Source of the DNA: Cinnamomum chago
Taxonomy: Eukaryota > Streptophyta > Magnoliopsida > Laurales > Lauraceae
Length of the DNA stretch: 64,000 nucleotides
NCBI GenBank assembly: GCA_038049695.1
Contig: CP142452.1
Coordinates: forward strand, 32,600,501 to 32,664,500
Direction of reading: 5' to 3'
Below the pieces are notes generated by a model. That model was not told the DNA's origin. It did not search any database and saw only the letters and a program-made list of their open reading frames with translations. Positions 23,301-37,200 of the stretch are shown piece after piece (position 1 is the stretch's first letter; each line of letters starts with the position of its first letter). The position numbers were made by a program, and so were the translations under genes.

Positions 23301-26300
23301 TGATCAATGACCAGCAAGACCTCTCCCATTAGGGTCACCCTTTTTTTTTTTTTGAGAATTATGGTATATTTTCTGATATTTTTTATCTATCAAAAGGTTG
23401 GTCTTTTGCCCCTTCAAATGCTCAAGATTGCTCAGATTTGTCAATTTCACCTGTTAGAATTTGTCGTCACTATCAAGTTGCTCAGAGTTTAGAAATTTTT
23501 CTAAAATTAACCCTAAAATGCACAAAATACATACCTAGAATACAATGATCTCTGACTTTCACCAATCTCATTTTGAAGGATTTCTGATAATCTCCAGTGG
23601 CTGTGGCTGGACACTAGCCTTAGAATTAAATATTTTTCAAATCAGCCCCTGTTAAGCATCTGTTTGGCTGACCTAATCCTTCATTATGGCATCTGAATCT
23701 ACTCATGCAGTATCTGTGAAGCTGAATGGATTGAATTACTCTTATTGGTCATATTTTATCTGCAGTTTCCTTACTGTAAGAGGACTGGAAGTTTGTGAAT
23801 GATCAGACCCCTAAGCCTACACTTGACAAGCCTTTAACATGATGAATGCGAGATGAATAATGTGAAAATTTTGTCTTGGATCGTGAACTATATTGAGCCA
23901 TCCATTGGAGTCCATTTATCGAAATTTTAGACCTTAAAATGAGTTTGGGACTATTTGGCAGGATTATATGTCCAAACCAATTTTGCTAAGAGATATCAAC
24001 TTGAATTGGATCTATGATCTCTCAAACAAGATGATAAATCTGTTCAAGATTTTAATTATTTGATGATGGGATGCTGGGATTAGCTTACTTTAATGGACCC
24101 ACAATTCCCAGAAGCTGCAGTACCATTTTTCAACAATATCAAGAAGAAATTAGATCGATTCAATTTCTTATGGCCCTCCATCCTGAATTTGGTTCCTTTT
24201 GAGGCTCTTGTTTTTTTTCCATCAATCCCTATTACCTACTGTTGATGTGGCACTATCTGAACTCATTGCTGAAGAGATCTATCCCACTACAGAACTGATG
24301 TGGAATTAATCTTTGACCCCAATTTTGAAGTGTCCAAAGCCTCTATGGAGAAAATGGAGCATCACTAGAGGGCCTACAAGGGATCAATCAAGTTTTGATC
24401 TAGATTTGGAACCCAAATAGTCCTCAAATTTTTTTCAGAAGTGGACTGAAATCCAGGACGGATTTTTTTTTTTTTTTTTTGTGTAGTTCTGTTCCGAACT
24501 GAAATTATTCAGCCATTTTGGCTGAACCGAAGTGGAGGTATAAGTCAATATGATTAAACTACCCTTATATAATGGGGATATTACATTGTATCTAATAATG
24601 TAAGTAAATGTACAAAACTACACTCACGATAAAAATTAATTACATTCCAACATAGTCAAGTAGCTATTAGAGAATCCAATTTTTCATGGTACAAAGCTAC
24701 ACTCGCGAGAAAAACTAATTACATTCCAACATATTCATGTATCTGTACATATTGCATAGAACCCAATTTTTCATAGAGAGTAAAATATATTGAAGCATAT
24801 TGCCATTTTATCTGGGCTACGACTAATATAACACATCTCATGTTTGTTGGGTTAGAGTGACAATTTGCAGATGCACTTACAAAAGCATTGGGTAGAAGTA
24901 GATTTCAAGATTGCAAGTTGAGCATGATAAATATCCATGCTTGGCATGAGGGGATGTGTGGTAAAACTAGGAAGTACAGAATAAAAAATAAGCACTTTTG
25001 GAGCATTTAGGGGTAGTATTGATAGGTGACAAAATAAGAGAAACCCATTTGAGAAGGTTTGGACATGTCCAACTCAGGTTAGCAACAGTGCCTGTGAAAA
25101 AAAGTTTTTCTATGTAGGTTGATGGCCTACCTAGAGAAAGGGGTCAGCCACAGAGGATGTGAATGGAAGTGGCAAGGTTGGACTTGAAGAAGTTCAACCC
25201 ATCGAGGATTTGGCTCAAGATGGATTGGAATGGATAAACAAAATTTATCTAGCTGACCCCAACATAGATGATGATGATATTATAGAAAATAAGAAGTCAT
25301 TTGGAAAGTTTGAAAATATACCTTAAAACTGATCCAAACAGATGTTTTGAGTGATTTAGACTATTTGGGAAAGTGTATTTCCCTCTTTGATTGAATTATC
25401 TTCAATGCCTTTTTCCTATTTTTCAAAAACTAGCAAGAAGGAAGAGAATCCAATCAGACATCAATGTCTAAAGCAATTACACAACCTTCTTTTTTTTGTT
25501 AGATTAGAAAGGTTGCCCCATATAACTTTTACTATATGAAAAGTTTGCTTGAACTACTTTTACCATAGGACAAGTTTGCCCATATTACTTTTACTATATG
25601 ATAAGTTTGCTTTTCCAGTTGAATTAGACATTCTAAAGATCTTTACCAAAACATCTATTTGTGAAATACTCTAATTGAAAGACCTCTATTTCAAACAAGT
25701 CAGAGTTTCCAAACAGGCCCTAAGAGAGATCGATAATTATTTCTAGTTATTGTTTCATTCTTTTCTTTTCCATGTGATTAGGAGTTGTAATTTTGTATTA
25801 AAATGGGCCTTTATTGTAATTCTGTTGGACAGTGGTATTTTCTTTATAATTTTGCAGAACGATGATGGCACATTTGTGTACATGATGAGGATAACCTATT
25901 CCAAGGAAGTTTTCCTCTTCCCTAGCAATGGAAAAAAATTTAGCCCATTTTTTGTGAGGAAAAACAGTCGCACTAAACATGGATTTTACTGTAGCACTGG
26001 AAACCATTTTCCTGGGAGTTGTTTGTAATTGGTCATATTAAGTTAGCTAATAGGGTAAAAGTCAGTCGTGCATGAAAATACACACGCGTGACTTCACTTA
26101 TTCCCTTACCTATCTATTCCTTTCTTCCTTCTTTCCTTTTTCTCCTTGCTTTTCTTCTCCTCTTTTTGCTTTGTGCCCCTTTTTTCTTTTTCTTTTTGTT
26201 TTTTTTATTTTTGCTGCAAACTCCCTATCTGAAATCAGATCATATCTAATGTGCCAATTAAAAGAATCCTCTACAAGATATGCTGGCTAATGTCAAGAGT

Positions 26301-28246
26301 TGGAGGATGCCCTTCCGCTCTGCATTATTTTAAATTGTTTCTAAAATTGAAAATCATATCGTTTAGGTCCCATCTGAAGCGGTATCATTTTGTCATGCCA
26401 AATAGACATGCCTTTCTTGAGGAAAAAAAAAAAAAAAAAACTCGCATTTGTGAAGCTACTTATATTTTGATCAGCTGATTTGAGTATATTACATCATCAA
26501 TCTTTATTTATAGAGCTCTATATTCCTCATTTCAAGGGGAACTATATCTCTACTCTATTGGGCGTCTCTTTGTTTTCTAATTTGCAAAAGTTCTTTTTTC
26601 TCAAAATGATAATAGGGTCTGATGACTTGCCAACAATGCTTGGGAGATTGTGTGATATGGGAAGAATCAATTGATGAACGACCATGGGAGAAAGCTCGTT
26701 CTAGGTAACTTCAAGCTTCTTGACATTTATCTTTCTTGGTTTGCCCTATTTATGCATGTTATTATTTGAAAAAAAAAAAAAAAGTGGCTACCACTCAAAA
26801 AAAAAAAAAAAAAAGAAAAGAAAAAGAAAAGAAAGAAAAAGTAGCTCTATGACATTTTTGCTCTTAATCGTAGTAATTTGGATGTTTAAAGTATCCACTT
26901 CCTTCAAGAACTCTTAACTAAAATTATAAACATTTCATTTTATTCTTAATCTGAGAATTGTCAGGCTATGCATCGAAGTAAAAGTGTTAGTAATTAAAAT
27001 CCACGCAACATGGTTATATTCTTGCTCATTGATGCATTCTTTGTAGCAGAGAGCCAAATGCATGAATGAAACTTCAAAAATTAGTAGTCTTTTTTTTTTT
27101 TTCCTTCCATTTTGGTATCTTCAACACATTAGTTATTATAGTTTAGTTAAGTAGCAACAAGTTCACGAAAAGGGTTAGAATCATATTCATCTTCATTCAT
27201 CAATTCTGTTTTCAGTTCTCCGCTTAAAGTGAAGGAAGATGATGAGGTTGACAAGCTAGACATAAACTTGGATGCAATGAGAAAATCAAAACGCGTGTAC
27301 CAATCACCACCTCCTGAAGTTGGTTTAAAGATTAGCCGATCACTGAGAGTGAGTTGCTTAGACCTTTTTTTAATCTTACACATGATGTTGGGCGTTAGTT
27401 GTACAATCATCTTCATGCAACCAATTTTATCATCTCACTGTTTTATTTATTTTAACTGGTTTCAATTTCCATGCGTCTCCAACTCTTCTTCAAGCGAGGA
27501 TTGTGACGTACCATGCACACGATTTATATCCAGTTTTATGGAACTGTTCTACTTAACAGGTGTGTATTCTATGTCTAAGATGATTGGGGAATTATGGACA
27601 ATCTTTTCATCCAGTGTGATATGGCTAAGAGTGGTTTAGCATCTTATTCTTGCTCTCTCATCTACTCCAGAGAAGTGGAAAGACATTATTCAAAGTTGAG
27701 GGAAGTAGAGAGGAACACTTAAGGGCCAGTTTGGCAATTTACTATTAAAGTAAAAGTGATGTAAAGCATCAAATTAAGAGAGAATAAAATATAAGGGGGT
27801 TATGATGGTATTTTGTCTTTAGTGAATTGGTATGGAATCTTTTTAACTTTTTGTGTAAAAAGTGAGTGTTTTTTTGTCATCTAGTAGAGAAAGAATGTTG
27901 TTTTTTTTTTTTTACTTTTTTTTTAAAAGAAGGGAATTTTGAAGATATGTACTTTTGATGTAACCCCTTGTCTGAAAAATGAAGGCTTTATATTATTTTT
28001 ACTAGCCTAGTAAATTTCCAAACAGGGCCAAAAGGGTAATTCTGGTGCTAGATCCTTGTGCTGCCTTTTGGATCATTTGGAAGGAGAGATGTACCATAAG
28101 CTATAGGGACTACAATTTTGTTTTTCTTTCAATGCTCTGTAACATGTACCCTAGCTCAGACAGATTACTTCTGTTGTCTTGCAATCACATTAGGTAAGAT
28201 TATTTAAGTATTCAGGAGGTTAATTTTCATTATTTAAATAGTTTTT

Positions 28247-28278
<32 letters not shown>

Positions 28279-31200
28279 TTGTAATTACAAAACAGTCGAG
28301 GGACTATATTTTTCAGAATTATTATTAATGTCAATGCCAAAATGGTCGACTAACACAAGGCAGGATGACAATTAATTCCTTTGCCTTGTTGACTTCTCTT
28401 CTTATCTTCTCAATTCTACACTAATTTTCAAATCCTTCCACCTTTAGATTCAAAATATCATTGAATCTATAGTTACAATATGTTATTGGAGCCCTTCAAT
28501 CGCTAGAAGACTTGTCTGAGAAGTGAAAGGCGGTACTGTTTTGGAGGTTTACTTAGCAGTAGCAGATGGTGCTGTTTTTCATGCTGTGTTCTGAGCAATG
28601 GTAATGCAGTAGTAAATAGTAATTATACCCAAATAAAGTTCAGCGATTCAAGTTTGCAACTTTGTTCCAGTTGTGATAAACTGATAATATGGTTTTAGGG
28701 TTTGAAACATTTGATGGTTGTTTGTAGTCAATTATAGTCCTTGCCAGTAACCTTTTCAGCAGTTAATTAATGGTTTGTTGAATCAGTTTTAAATCAGTTC
28801 TATGATGAGTACTTGCAGTTTTTTTGTGGGGACTGTTTTTAAGAGAAACAGTCCTTGTTTTTTGATGATTGGATGAGTGTTCATTCATTATAGTGGTTTA
28901 AGGAGTTAATCAAAAACTATTTAAGGACAGTTGATCAAGTTTGAGAAAGTACATGGGTACATGGAATTTGAAGCAGTAGGAGAAGCTTTTATGGGAACCT
29001 AAGCATTAGTGAATGTAAGTGCTAATGCCCAAATATCTATAATAATCTCTTTGTTTTGTGCGCGGGGATAACTCTAGTGGCCCAACGTTGCAATGGTTCC
29101 ATGCTTGCATGGCATGGTCCTTGAGTCAAATTCTATTTGTTAAGTTGCTGTTTAAAAGGTACAAGTTGCTAGTTGGTAGGAAGTAGTTTTCCAACATTTT
29201 CTATCTACCGTTGTAAGGAGTTTTATAAGAGTTTTAAATGGAGTTGAAGAGATCATTGAATATTATCAACGTTGAAGTCTCTGGAGGAAGGTTTTCCATC
29301 GAAGTAAAACCACTGCTACCTTTATCTTACTTCTTGCAGTTTTATCTCCTCTCTTACCAATGTTCACACTAGAAAAGCTAGAAAAGGAAGGGGACGGAGT
29401 CCTAGAACCCACGCTTCCTAAGACGCACATATCATTTTGGTATTAGACCCAATAATGGTGGATTGGTAAGTTAGAGTAACTTGAAGTTAAAGTGGGATCC
29501 TTGTCTTTGGGGCAAGAGCGGATCTTAGAAGAAATGCAAGAAATGTTTTAAGCCATGAAGCTTGTGGCCAGCTGAGGCTATGAGCATGGTGACAACTTCG
29601 TCAGCCAAAATGGTCGAGGTGGTGGAGGCAGCTCAGGTGGTCCATCTCATACACTCGCCCTCCAAGCTTGATTTCCCTCGTTTCAATGAGTGAAGACCCA
29701 ACAGGTTGGATTTGTCAAGGCAAGCAATTCTCTGAATTTTAAGGCTCTCTAATTGGGGATCCACTAAATTAGTGCCACTGGCAACATATCATTTGGTAGG
29801 AGAGGTCCAACAGTTGTACCGGTTGTTGAAAGATGATGAAGCACAAGTCTCTTGGGATGTGCTCAAAGAAAGGCTTGCATGCTATGTAGCCCCACTCAAT
29901 TTGACGATTTCTTTAGGGACGTCACAAAGCTCAAACAAATTGGGACAATTAAGGATTATCAAAGTCAATTTGAAAGGTTGCTCACTCATGTAGGAAAGTT
30001 GGTGCTTGCACAACAAGTGAGTTGCTTTATCCATGACCTTAGAGAGAACTTACGAACCAATATTAAATCTTGGAGACCATCCACGCTTTTTCAATGTTGT
30101 AGGGTTGGCTTGGCTTTATAAAAGTAGGAACCTGGCACAACATCGAGTAGCCCCTCCAAATGTGCGAAGGGTCGCCCCTTCATTGGCTGCTTTATTAGCA
30201 TGCCCTAACTTTCCAAAAAGCTCACCCTTGATGAAATCAAGTAAATGTTGGAAGTAGGTGGGCCTTGTGGATAGGTTTCCAAAAACTTTTGACCCACTTG
30301 ACGCAGAGATCAAGTCCATAAGGCAACAAACCCAATCTAGGATCCATGTCCTCAATCTCATCAGTCATAATCAGTAGAAAACTATCTCTAAGATAGAATA
30401 TAGCATCACCATGCAACCACAAACAATCCACAACATACAAGAAAGTAGATTATACCTTGGGAGCTCGATTGTGCTCTAATGGAGAAATTGATAACTTGTT
30501 GGATGAAGAACTCTTTCTTTCTAACAAATTAGAATCTGCAAGACCCAATCGTCTTCCATGCTATGTCCCGTATCAGATCTCTTTTCTCAAGAAGATGGGT
30601 GAGATCTCCAAGAGAAAACAACTAGAAGTTCTTAGGGAAACTGGAAGAGAACTAGAAAAGGAAGAGAGAGAGACAAGCAACTCTTGCACGAGACTAGGGC
30701 TGGGCGTGAATTCCTAGAATGGAATTGGGATAGGACGTCCAAGCCTCCTCTCCTCTTATTTATAGCACTTAAGCCACCTCCTCATTCTAATTAAAATAGA
30801 AGTCTCACTTCCATTAAGAATTAGTAATTTACTATTACCACTATTAGAAGTCTTACTTCAAATAGAAATAATAACTTTCTATTTCCTTTCCTTTCCTTTT
30901 AGAGTTCAAGTAGAATTAGTATCTTTCTAATAATTGGGCTAGCGTGGGGACCACTAGGAATTCCATAAGAAGATGGCTCCAACTGGGACACCCCGACCCC
31001 AATCATATGTGCAATCCAGGCCCACAATTAATTGCAAATAACTTCACTATATAAATGCAATTGAACTCCAGTCTTAAAGATAAATTACAAGAAGACCCTA
31101 AACTTCCCTATGACCACAAGAAGGCCCCTCTATCTATATCCATGGATCAATTGGATTTGTCCACCAAATTGAATCCATATCTTATTATCCTTGAGACCCA

Positions 31201-34200
31201 ATTAATTATAGTGATCTTCGGTACCTATCCAATTAACTCTTAATTGGAATGGGTGTGCACTTACCAATGATAAATCCATTAATTGGCACAAGGGGATAAT
31301 GATGATAGATTCCATCTTGACCATTGAATGTTCCAACAGTCCTACTACCACGTACCCAAGACACCGAGGTGTTGACCTACAATCGGCCTCACTCATTGAT
31401 GACTCAAAGCAAATGAATGGATAGAAACTCGAGTTCATTAATGTCTCAGGATAATGAGCCTATTGCTAGGGAATTATGAGAGCGGACCTTAGAGTAAAGA
31501 CAATGTTTAATAAGGTGCTTCTCATGGTCCTTCAATACATCTAATGTACCAGCACAATGATCCAGAATCTTATATTCTGATGATTGAGACAATTCACACT
31601 ATCTCATAGTGATCAAAGTGCTGCAACCTTATCAGATGAGATGCCCAATCTCATCACTGGTTGTAAAGATATTTAAGTACAAGATTTGGGACACATGTCT
31701 TCCGTATGTGGATCTCACCCAAACACATGTAATACATCTAGTATACTTGTGGACTCCGGTTCATCTCATGAACCATCATGCCATTCGTATTGGTTATGTG
31801 CAAACAAGTTATAAAACACCATTCATCTCATGAAAGGAAAGCATGATTATATTGATAAATAAAGAAGTTAATCAATTTATTACATCATCTAATGGATTGA
31901 GACCATATAAACTAAGTAACTAACAATAAAGGCATGACAAAGGCTTGTGTTTCCACTGTGACGAAAAGTTTAGACTGGGTCTCAGATGCAAGAGGCTCTT
32001 CTATCTTGAAGGGTGTTGGCCCAAGGAAGATGAAGAAGATACTACCCTAGATGATGAAGTAGCTGAAATCCACATGGAGGTGGATGAAGTGATGCCTAAA
32101 ATTTCACTACACGACACCTTTGAAGCTCATGTCCCAAAAAACAATGCATGGTAAGGGAAATATGAGCCGATAGGTTGTTTCGGTCCTGGTGGACTCCGGT
32201 AGCGCCCACAACTTTTTGAGCAATAATATAACTGGGTTGCTTCTAAGTAATGAGGAGCACTTCAAAATGGTAGTGGCTAGGCCTAGAAGAGAAAAATTAC
32301 CAAGTTTCTGTTGGTGCAAAGGGGTGCATGCCGTTACAAGCCATGATACCCAGATACGGATATGGATACGGATGCCGTTACAAGCTATGATACCCATATA
32401 TGGATATGGATACGGACACTGATACGGGATAAGGGATACGACTCCTCACTTTTGAAAATCTACGACATAGATACAGATACGGATGTCTTAATTTTTTTTC
32501 CTTTAAATCACTTTTGAATCAATGAAATCATCATTGTTTTCGTCCTTTTCTAGCATTTTTAATGGTGAGAAGTAAAAATATTATAAGAATTATATGAAAT
32601 AAATGACTTTATAAGTAGGACATGTTAAACTCGTTCCCTAGAAGTATCGATGCAGTATCAGGTATCAGTACAAGTGTCGTATCAGTCCGATACGGATACG
32701 TTGGGCTTGTACAAGTATCCGGGTATCATAAGGTACAAGAAGTCCCTACCATTGTAGATCTTTACCTTCTACCATTAGAAGGGTGCAATGCCGTCCTCAG
32801 AGCCCAATTGTAATACCCTAGACCCTTGGGCTAGAATATTTAATAATAATGTATATATTTAATTTCCTTGATTTTTCTTGAATTTACATATATCGTGTCC
32901 TTATATGAAGAATATTTTATTTGGATTATTATTATCATTATTATTATTGTTATTATTATTATGATCTTGATATATATATATATATATTATTATTATTGAT
33001 ACTCTGGTTCTCAATCGAGGTGTGCCCATGAGTACCAATTATACAATTAATGAAAGTAAGTTTTTTAGTGGGTACCACCCTTGGGTTGGGACCCAGTGAC
33101 TTGACCCATATTTTATAGATTTGATAAGAAACTTGTGGACCCTTTGTCATTAAGTATTTCAGTGGGGATTAACTTGGTTTCAAATAAAGAGTTTTAAAGG
33201 GGTTTGGTAGGACCAGTGACTTAACCTAGATTTTTCAGATTTGGGGAGAAACCTTTTGTTGGGACCCCAAAAAGATAGATGTGTTTTAATTGGATTAATG
33301 GCTTTAGATTGGGCTTTAAATGATAGTGGTAGGGCCCAATAGTCATTAACCAAAAGATTTAAGTTAATGTAAGAAGGAGATGGGACCCATGGTTAAGAGG
33401 AGTTATCAAAATAGACTTGGAGTATGGCTCGCGCACAAATCCTGATGGGATTTGGAGTGTGCGCACGAATCTCAAGGTTATTTTGGGATGTGCACATGAT
33501 TCTAGAACCCCATTCCACCCAATTGACAACCCTAAACTCTTTTTTTTTGTCTCATTCCTTCTATTCCTATTGCAACTTTCCTACTAGGAACCCTAATCCT
33601 AATTGTAGAAACGAAGAACTAGAAGAAAATCTGGAAAAAACAATGAGAAAAAGAAGGGATCAGCAGGTTCTCCTATTCCGTAGTGAATATCCGAATCCAA
33701 TTGTGTTTTCTCTAATTTTGTGCCATTAGGAACTCTAACATACCTAGATCTATGACTACATGATGGAATGTGGGGTTGGAGTAGGGTTTTCTGTTGAGAA
33801 AACATAGTAAAGAGAGCAAATACATTATGGAGTTAAACCTTGGACTGTTCCCAAGGATGGGTTCTTGGTCTCATTCGAACCCTAACTTTGGAGGTTGACA
33901 ATCGAGTTAAACCTTGGACCAAGCCCAAGGATGAATTCGATCAAGGCCAACCCCTCAATAGGGGTTCTCGGCCATTGCCAAACTCCAAAGTTGGGGTTCG
34001 GTTGAAACCAAGTACCATCCTTGGGTTCGGTTCAAGGTTTAACTCCATTGCCAAACTCCTACGTTGGGGTTCAAATGAGACCAAGAGCCCATCCTTGGTC
34101 TCGGTCCAAGGTTTAACTCCAAAATTGGAGTTTAGCCACGTATTTGGTTTATTTACTTGAGAAAGCCCAACTCCAACCTCACATTCCATTATATACTCAT

Positions 34201-37200
34201 AGATCGAGGTATATTAGAGTTCCTAATGGCACAAAATTAGAGAAAACACAATTAGTTTTGGATATTAACTCACCTGAAAATTCTGGGTTAAGCCACTGGG
34301 TAATAGATCCCCATCCCCTTCCTTTTCTAGCTTTTATATTTTATAGGTTGGTAAGAGAGAAAACTGTATGAAGGTAACAATGGTCTTACTTCGAGGGAAA
34401 ACCTTCCTCCAAAGCCTTCAATGTGGATAATATTCAATGATTTCATTAAATGCCATTTACAAGTCTTATAAAGCTTCTTACAACAGTAGAAAGAAAGCAT
34501 TGGAAAACTACTTCTTAAAAACTAGCTACTTCTCCCTACTAAATAGCAGCTTAACAAACAGAATTTGACTCAAGGACCAAGACTGACTTAGTGCCAAGAC
34601 TTAATGCCAACTTGTACACACCATGCAAACATGGAACCATTGCGACATTGGGCAACTTGTGTAATCCTCACACACATAACAGTCCTTAAACTGGTTCCTA
34701 GATTAGATTTTCTCGATTATATTCAAACTGTAATTATAGCAAGGAAAATACTATATAGAGGAATACAATACAAAGGAACAGTCACAGTTCCTCTTCACAG
34801 ATTCTTCTCTCTTTTGTGATTTCCCTTTCATACCGCCTATTTGAATCCAATAAAAATACTCCCAAATACAAATCCCAAAAGAATAAAAATCCATTTTTCT
34901 ATTTCTAGTTCAAATTTTGGTGTTTAGCATTTGGCCAAAATTTCAAGTTTCAAAGGCTAAGGTTTTTCTTAAATCTTCAAGGCTCATAAATTTTATTTTG
35001 ATAAACATTACTAAAACACAAAAGACCGGCAAAATTATGTAACATCTTGGCTTCCAAACTTGATAACATTATATTTTTTTTTCCAATTTCTGGTTTGGTT
35101 TGGCTTCTAAAAACAGATAAATTCTTTTTCTTATTGTTTAGATCTTATTTCCACTCTAGTTTGATTCTAATTAAACACACTTCTAAATCTAATATTGGGT
35201 CATTACAGTTCTTCCTGTTGGGTCATTTAGTTTTTTTTTTTATATGTGGACCATTTGATGAGTGGATTGAACTGATTTTTAGGCCAGGCTGCTAGGGTAT
35301 GTGCAAGTAGAGTTTACCTATTATGTGATTTGGGTGTGGTTTATATACAACATGTTGGCATGCATGGGTTGTATAAATTCTCTCTATCTAAATGCCCTGG
35401 CCATGTAAGCTTCATTGTAATAAAGTGGATTCCATTAAATTACAAAAAGTGGATTGTAAATTTAACTTTTTTTATTTAGTTGGATGCTTGCAGAGTCTTA
35501 ACGCCAAGACGGGATTGTTTAGCAAACATATGAAGATTATCCATCGTGATCCTACACTACATGCTCAACGAGTGGCTGCAATTAAGGTTTGTACCTGGAA
35601 CAACCTCTTTTTTGGCAAATTGTATTTTTCTTGAACCAAAAAAAAGGGAAATAAAGAAGTTTGTTAATGGTTGGTCCTGTAAGCTGATGTTTACGTCAAT
35701 AATGTAGGTGCTGTAGTGTGTGTATTAGCTAGAGATTCTGAGTGCTAATTTATTGCTTCTGCAGAAAACAAAAGGGACCGCTATGGCAAGGAAGGAGTCA
35801 TCTGAAGCTATGAAAGCTTTCTTTCGTAATCCAGAGAACCGCCTTAAAAGAAGCATTGCCATGAAAGGTTAGTTCATCTGTTTCTATGGAATTGCATTAG
35901 TTTAGCTTTCTAAAATTACAGAACAGTTTTTCCGCTTAGCCTTAGTGGAAGTGCTAGTTCTTTTGAGATAATTAATTCAAATTTATTGATAAAAAATCTT
36001 TTTGGATACTTTTTTCAATGATTTTGTGTTTGATTATTGTTACTTTATATTCTTCATTGATGATTATTCTACGGCTAATTGGATCTATTGAATGGAACAT
36101 AGAGATTTTTTTAATGGATGGGCCACACTCTGGAGTTTCATTTGTCTCACATGCACACCACGCGAGTTGAAATTTTGGTATTAGATGAGGTCTCCTCTCA
36201 TTTCGTGAGGCGCACTTCCTTTAACATTAATTTTCAGTTTACAAAAGTGCCCCTTAAAAATTTGGTATTTATTTAAATGGAAGATAAAAAAAACGTGTTT
36301 CTGAGCACCTTCCTCTCTTCCTTGTATCTCCTATAATGACCCGTATCTTCTCTCCCTCCGTGACCATACCCCATATCTGTAATGTCCTAAAAGGTTTAAG
36401 GACTTTTTGGTTCTCATGACCTTCATCTATATTTGAAGATCTTCTCTCTCTTCAAAGACCATGGTTATTGTTTGAATAATGATTTAGTTAGTATGGAAAG
36501 GGCAGTTTAGTATGGATAGAGCAGTTTTGTAAAGTTTTTTTGGTTGATACAAAGACTATGATCGTATTCAGCTAAATGTCGCGAAAGTTAGGTATTGTTT
36601 CCTGTGATGCCCTGCTATGGAATGGGTACAACAAGAACACGTTTTTTAACATAAAATGAAATATTGGATAAGAGATGATATGTTGCATCCTTTGAAGAAT
36701 CTTGGGATAATAGATTTTTGCCAATTTTCAGTCACTACATTGTTTGGCACCCAAAATGTGGCCCAGAAAAAAAGTGTTGTAAATAAAGCGCTACTGGTCG
36801 GCATCATGACCCCATTCAAGTTCATTTCTTTTTAAATCTCCAACATCAGTAAGAAATTCTAATGACCATAGCGTCACTTTATTTTGTATGTGGCTTATAT
36901 CGCTTTGTGCAGCTGCTTTCTATTGTTTGTCTAGGTAGTGAATTTGAAAACCAGAATAATGTGTATGCATATGATCATTTCCATGAGTTGTTGGTTGCAG
37001 CCAAATGTGTGATATTTATTATGGTTACATTCTAAAAATGAAATTTCATGGCTTATATGATTATTTAATTCTTAAGGGCTGGTTTGGCTATTCAGACATG
37101 CTGATCGAAGTTTTGCATTTGAATTTGTGGTGAATGCTCTACAGTAAAAACTCTCCTGCATTGCAGTTGTGACTACAGGTGGCACTCCTAACTCCCTTTT

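Larger units (their letters stand above)
19755..26615. other. Intron 2 of the zinc-finger gene (6.9 kb)
   Basis: Holds an LTR-like block, a copia fossil, an RTE 3' fragment and a MITE-like end, annotated separately. From about 19.8 to 21.3 kb and 25.75 to 26.6 kb I see no recognisable element, only AT-rich sequence with poly-T and poly-A tracts. Confidence 0.7.
29010..32808 (+). mobile_element. Ty3/gypsy fossil with two nested insertions
   Basis: An LTR-like stretch ends CATATCA at 29434 and is followed by a primer-binding-site-like TGGTATTAGACC (29438-29449; compare TGGTATCAGAGC, initiator tRNA-Met). Then come gag-like sequence (about 29650-30120), a CCHC knuckle region (about 31945-31990) and an aspartic-protease-like DSGSAHNFL motif near 32190. 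A solo LTR (30246-31925) and a MITE (32341-32731) are inserted. No reverse transcriptase or integrase is recognised. Broken in many places. The left LTR start is uncertain. Confidence 0.75.
32809..35207. mobile_element. LTR-like block with TGTAATACCC...GGGTCATTACA ends
   Basis: The start abuts the gypsy protease remnant and the end words mirror the start (TGTAAT / ATTACA). TGTAATACCC is a common start of gypsy LTRs. The five bases on each side do not match, so a clean solo-LTR call is not possible. It includes a long inverted repeat (33680-34275) and an inverted LTR fragment (34275-34700). Confidence 0.45.
27349..35493. other. Intron 4 of the zinc-finger gene (8.1 kb), nested elements
   Basis: Contains a MITE, a gypsy fossil with a solo LTR and a MITE inserted in it, an LTR-like block with an inverted repeat, and an inverted LTR fragment. 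About 28.03-29.0 kb holds nothing I can name. Confidence 0.8.

Noticed and set aside
25750-26028. 92-codon frame in intron 2
   Set aside because: Within an intron, with a competing frame on the other strand and no resemblance to a known protein.
27229-27639. 136-codon frame starting inside exon 4
   Set aside because: The first 40 residues are real exon 4; the rest reads through the donor GTGAGT into the intron.
29055-29150. tRNA-like SINE (A- and B-box-like words)
   Set aside because: The same words occur in the related LTR fragment at 34.6 kb, so they belong to the LTR family.
32809-35207. Firm solo-LTR call
   Set aside because: Ends mirror each other but flanking five bases do not match; kept only as an LTR-like block.
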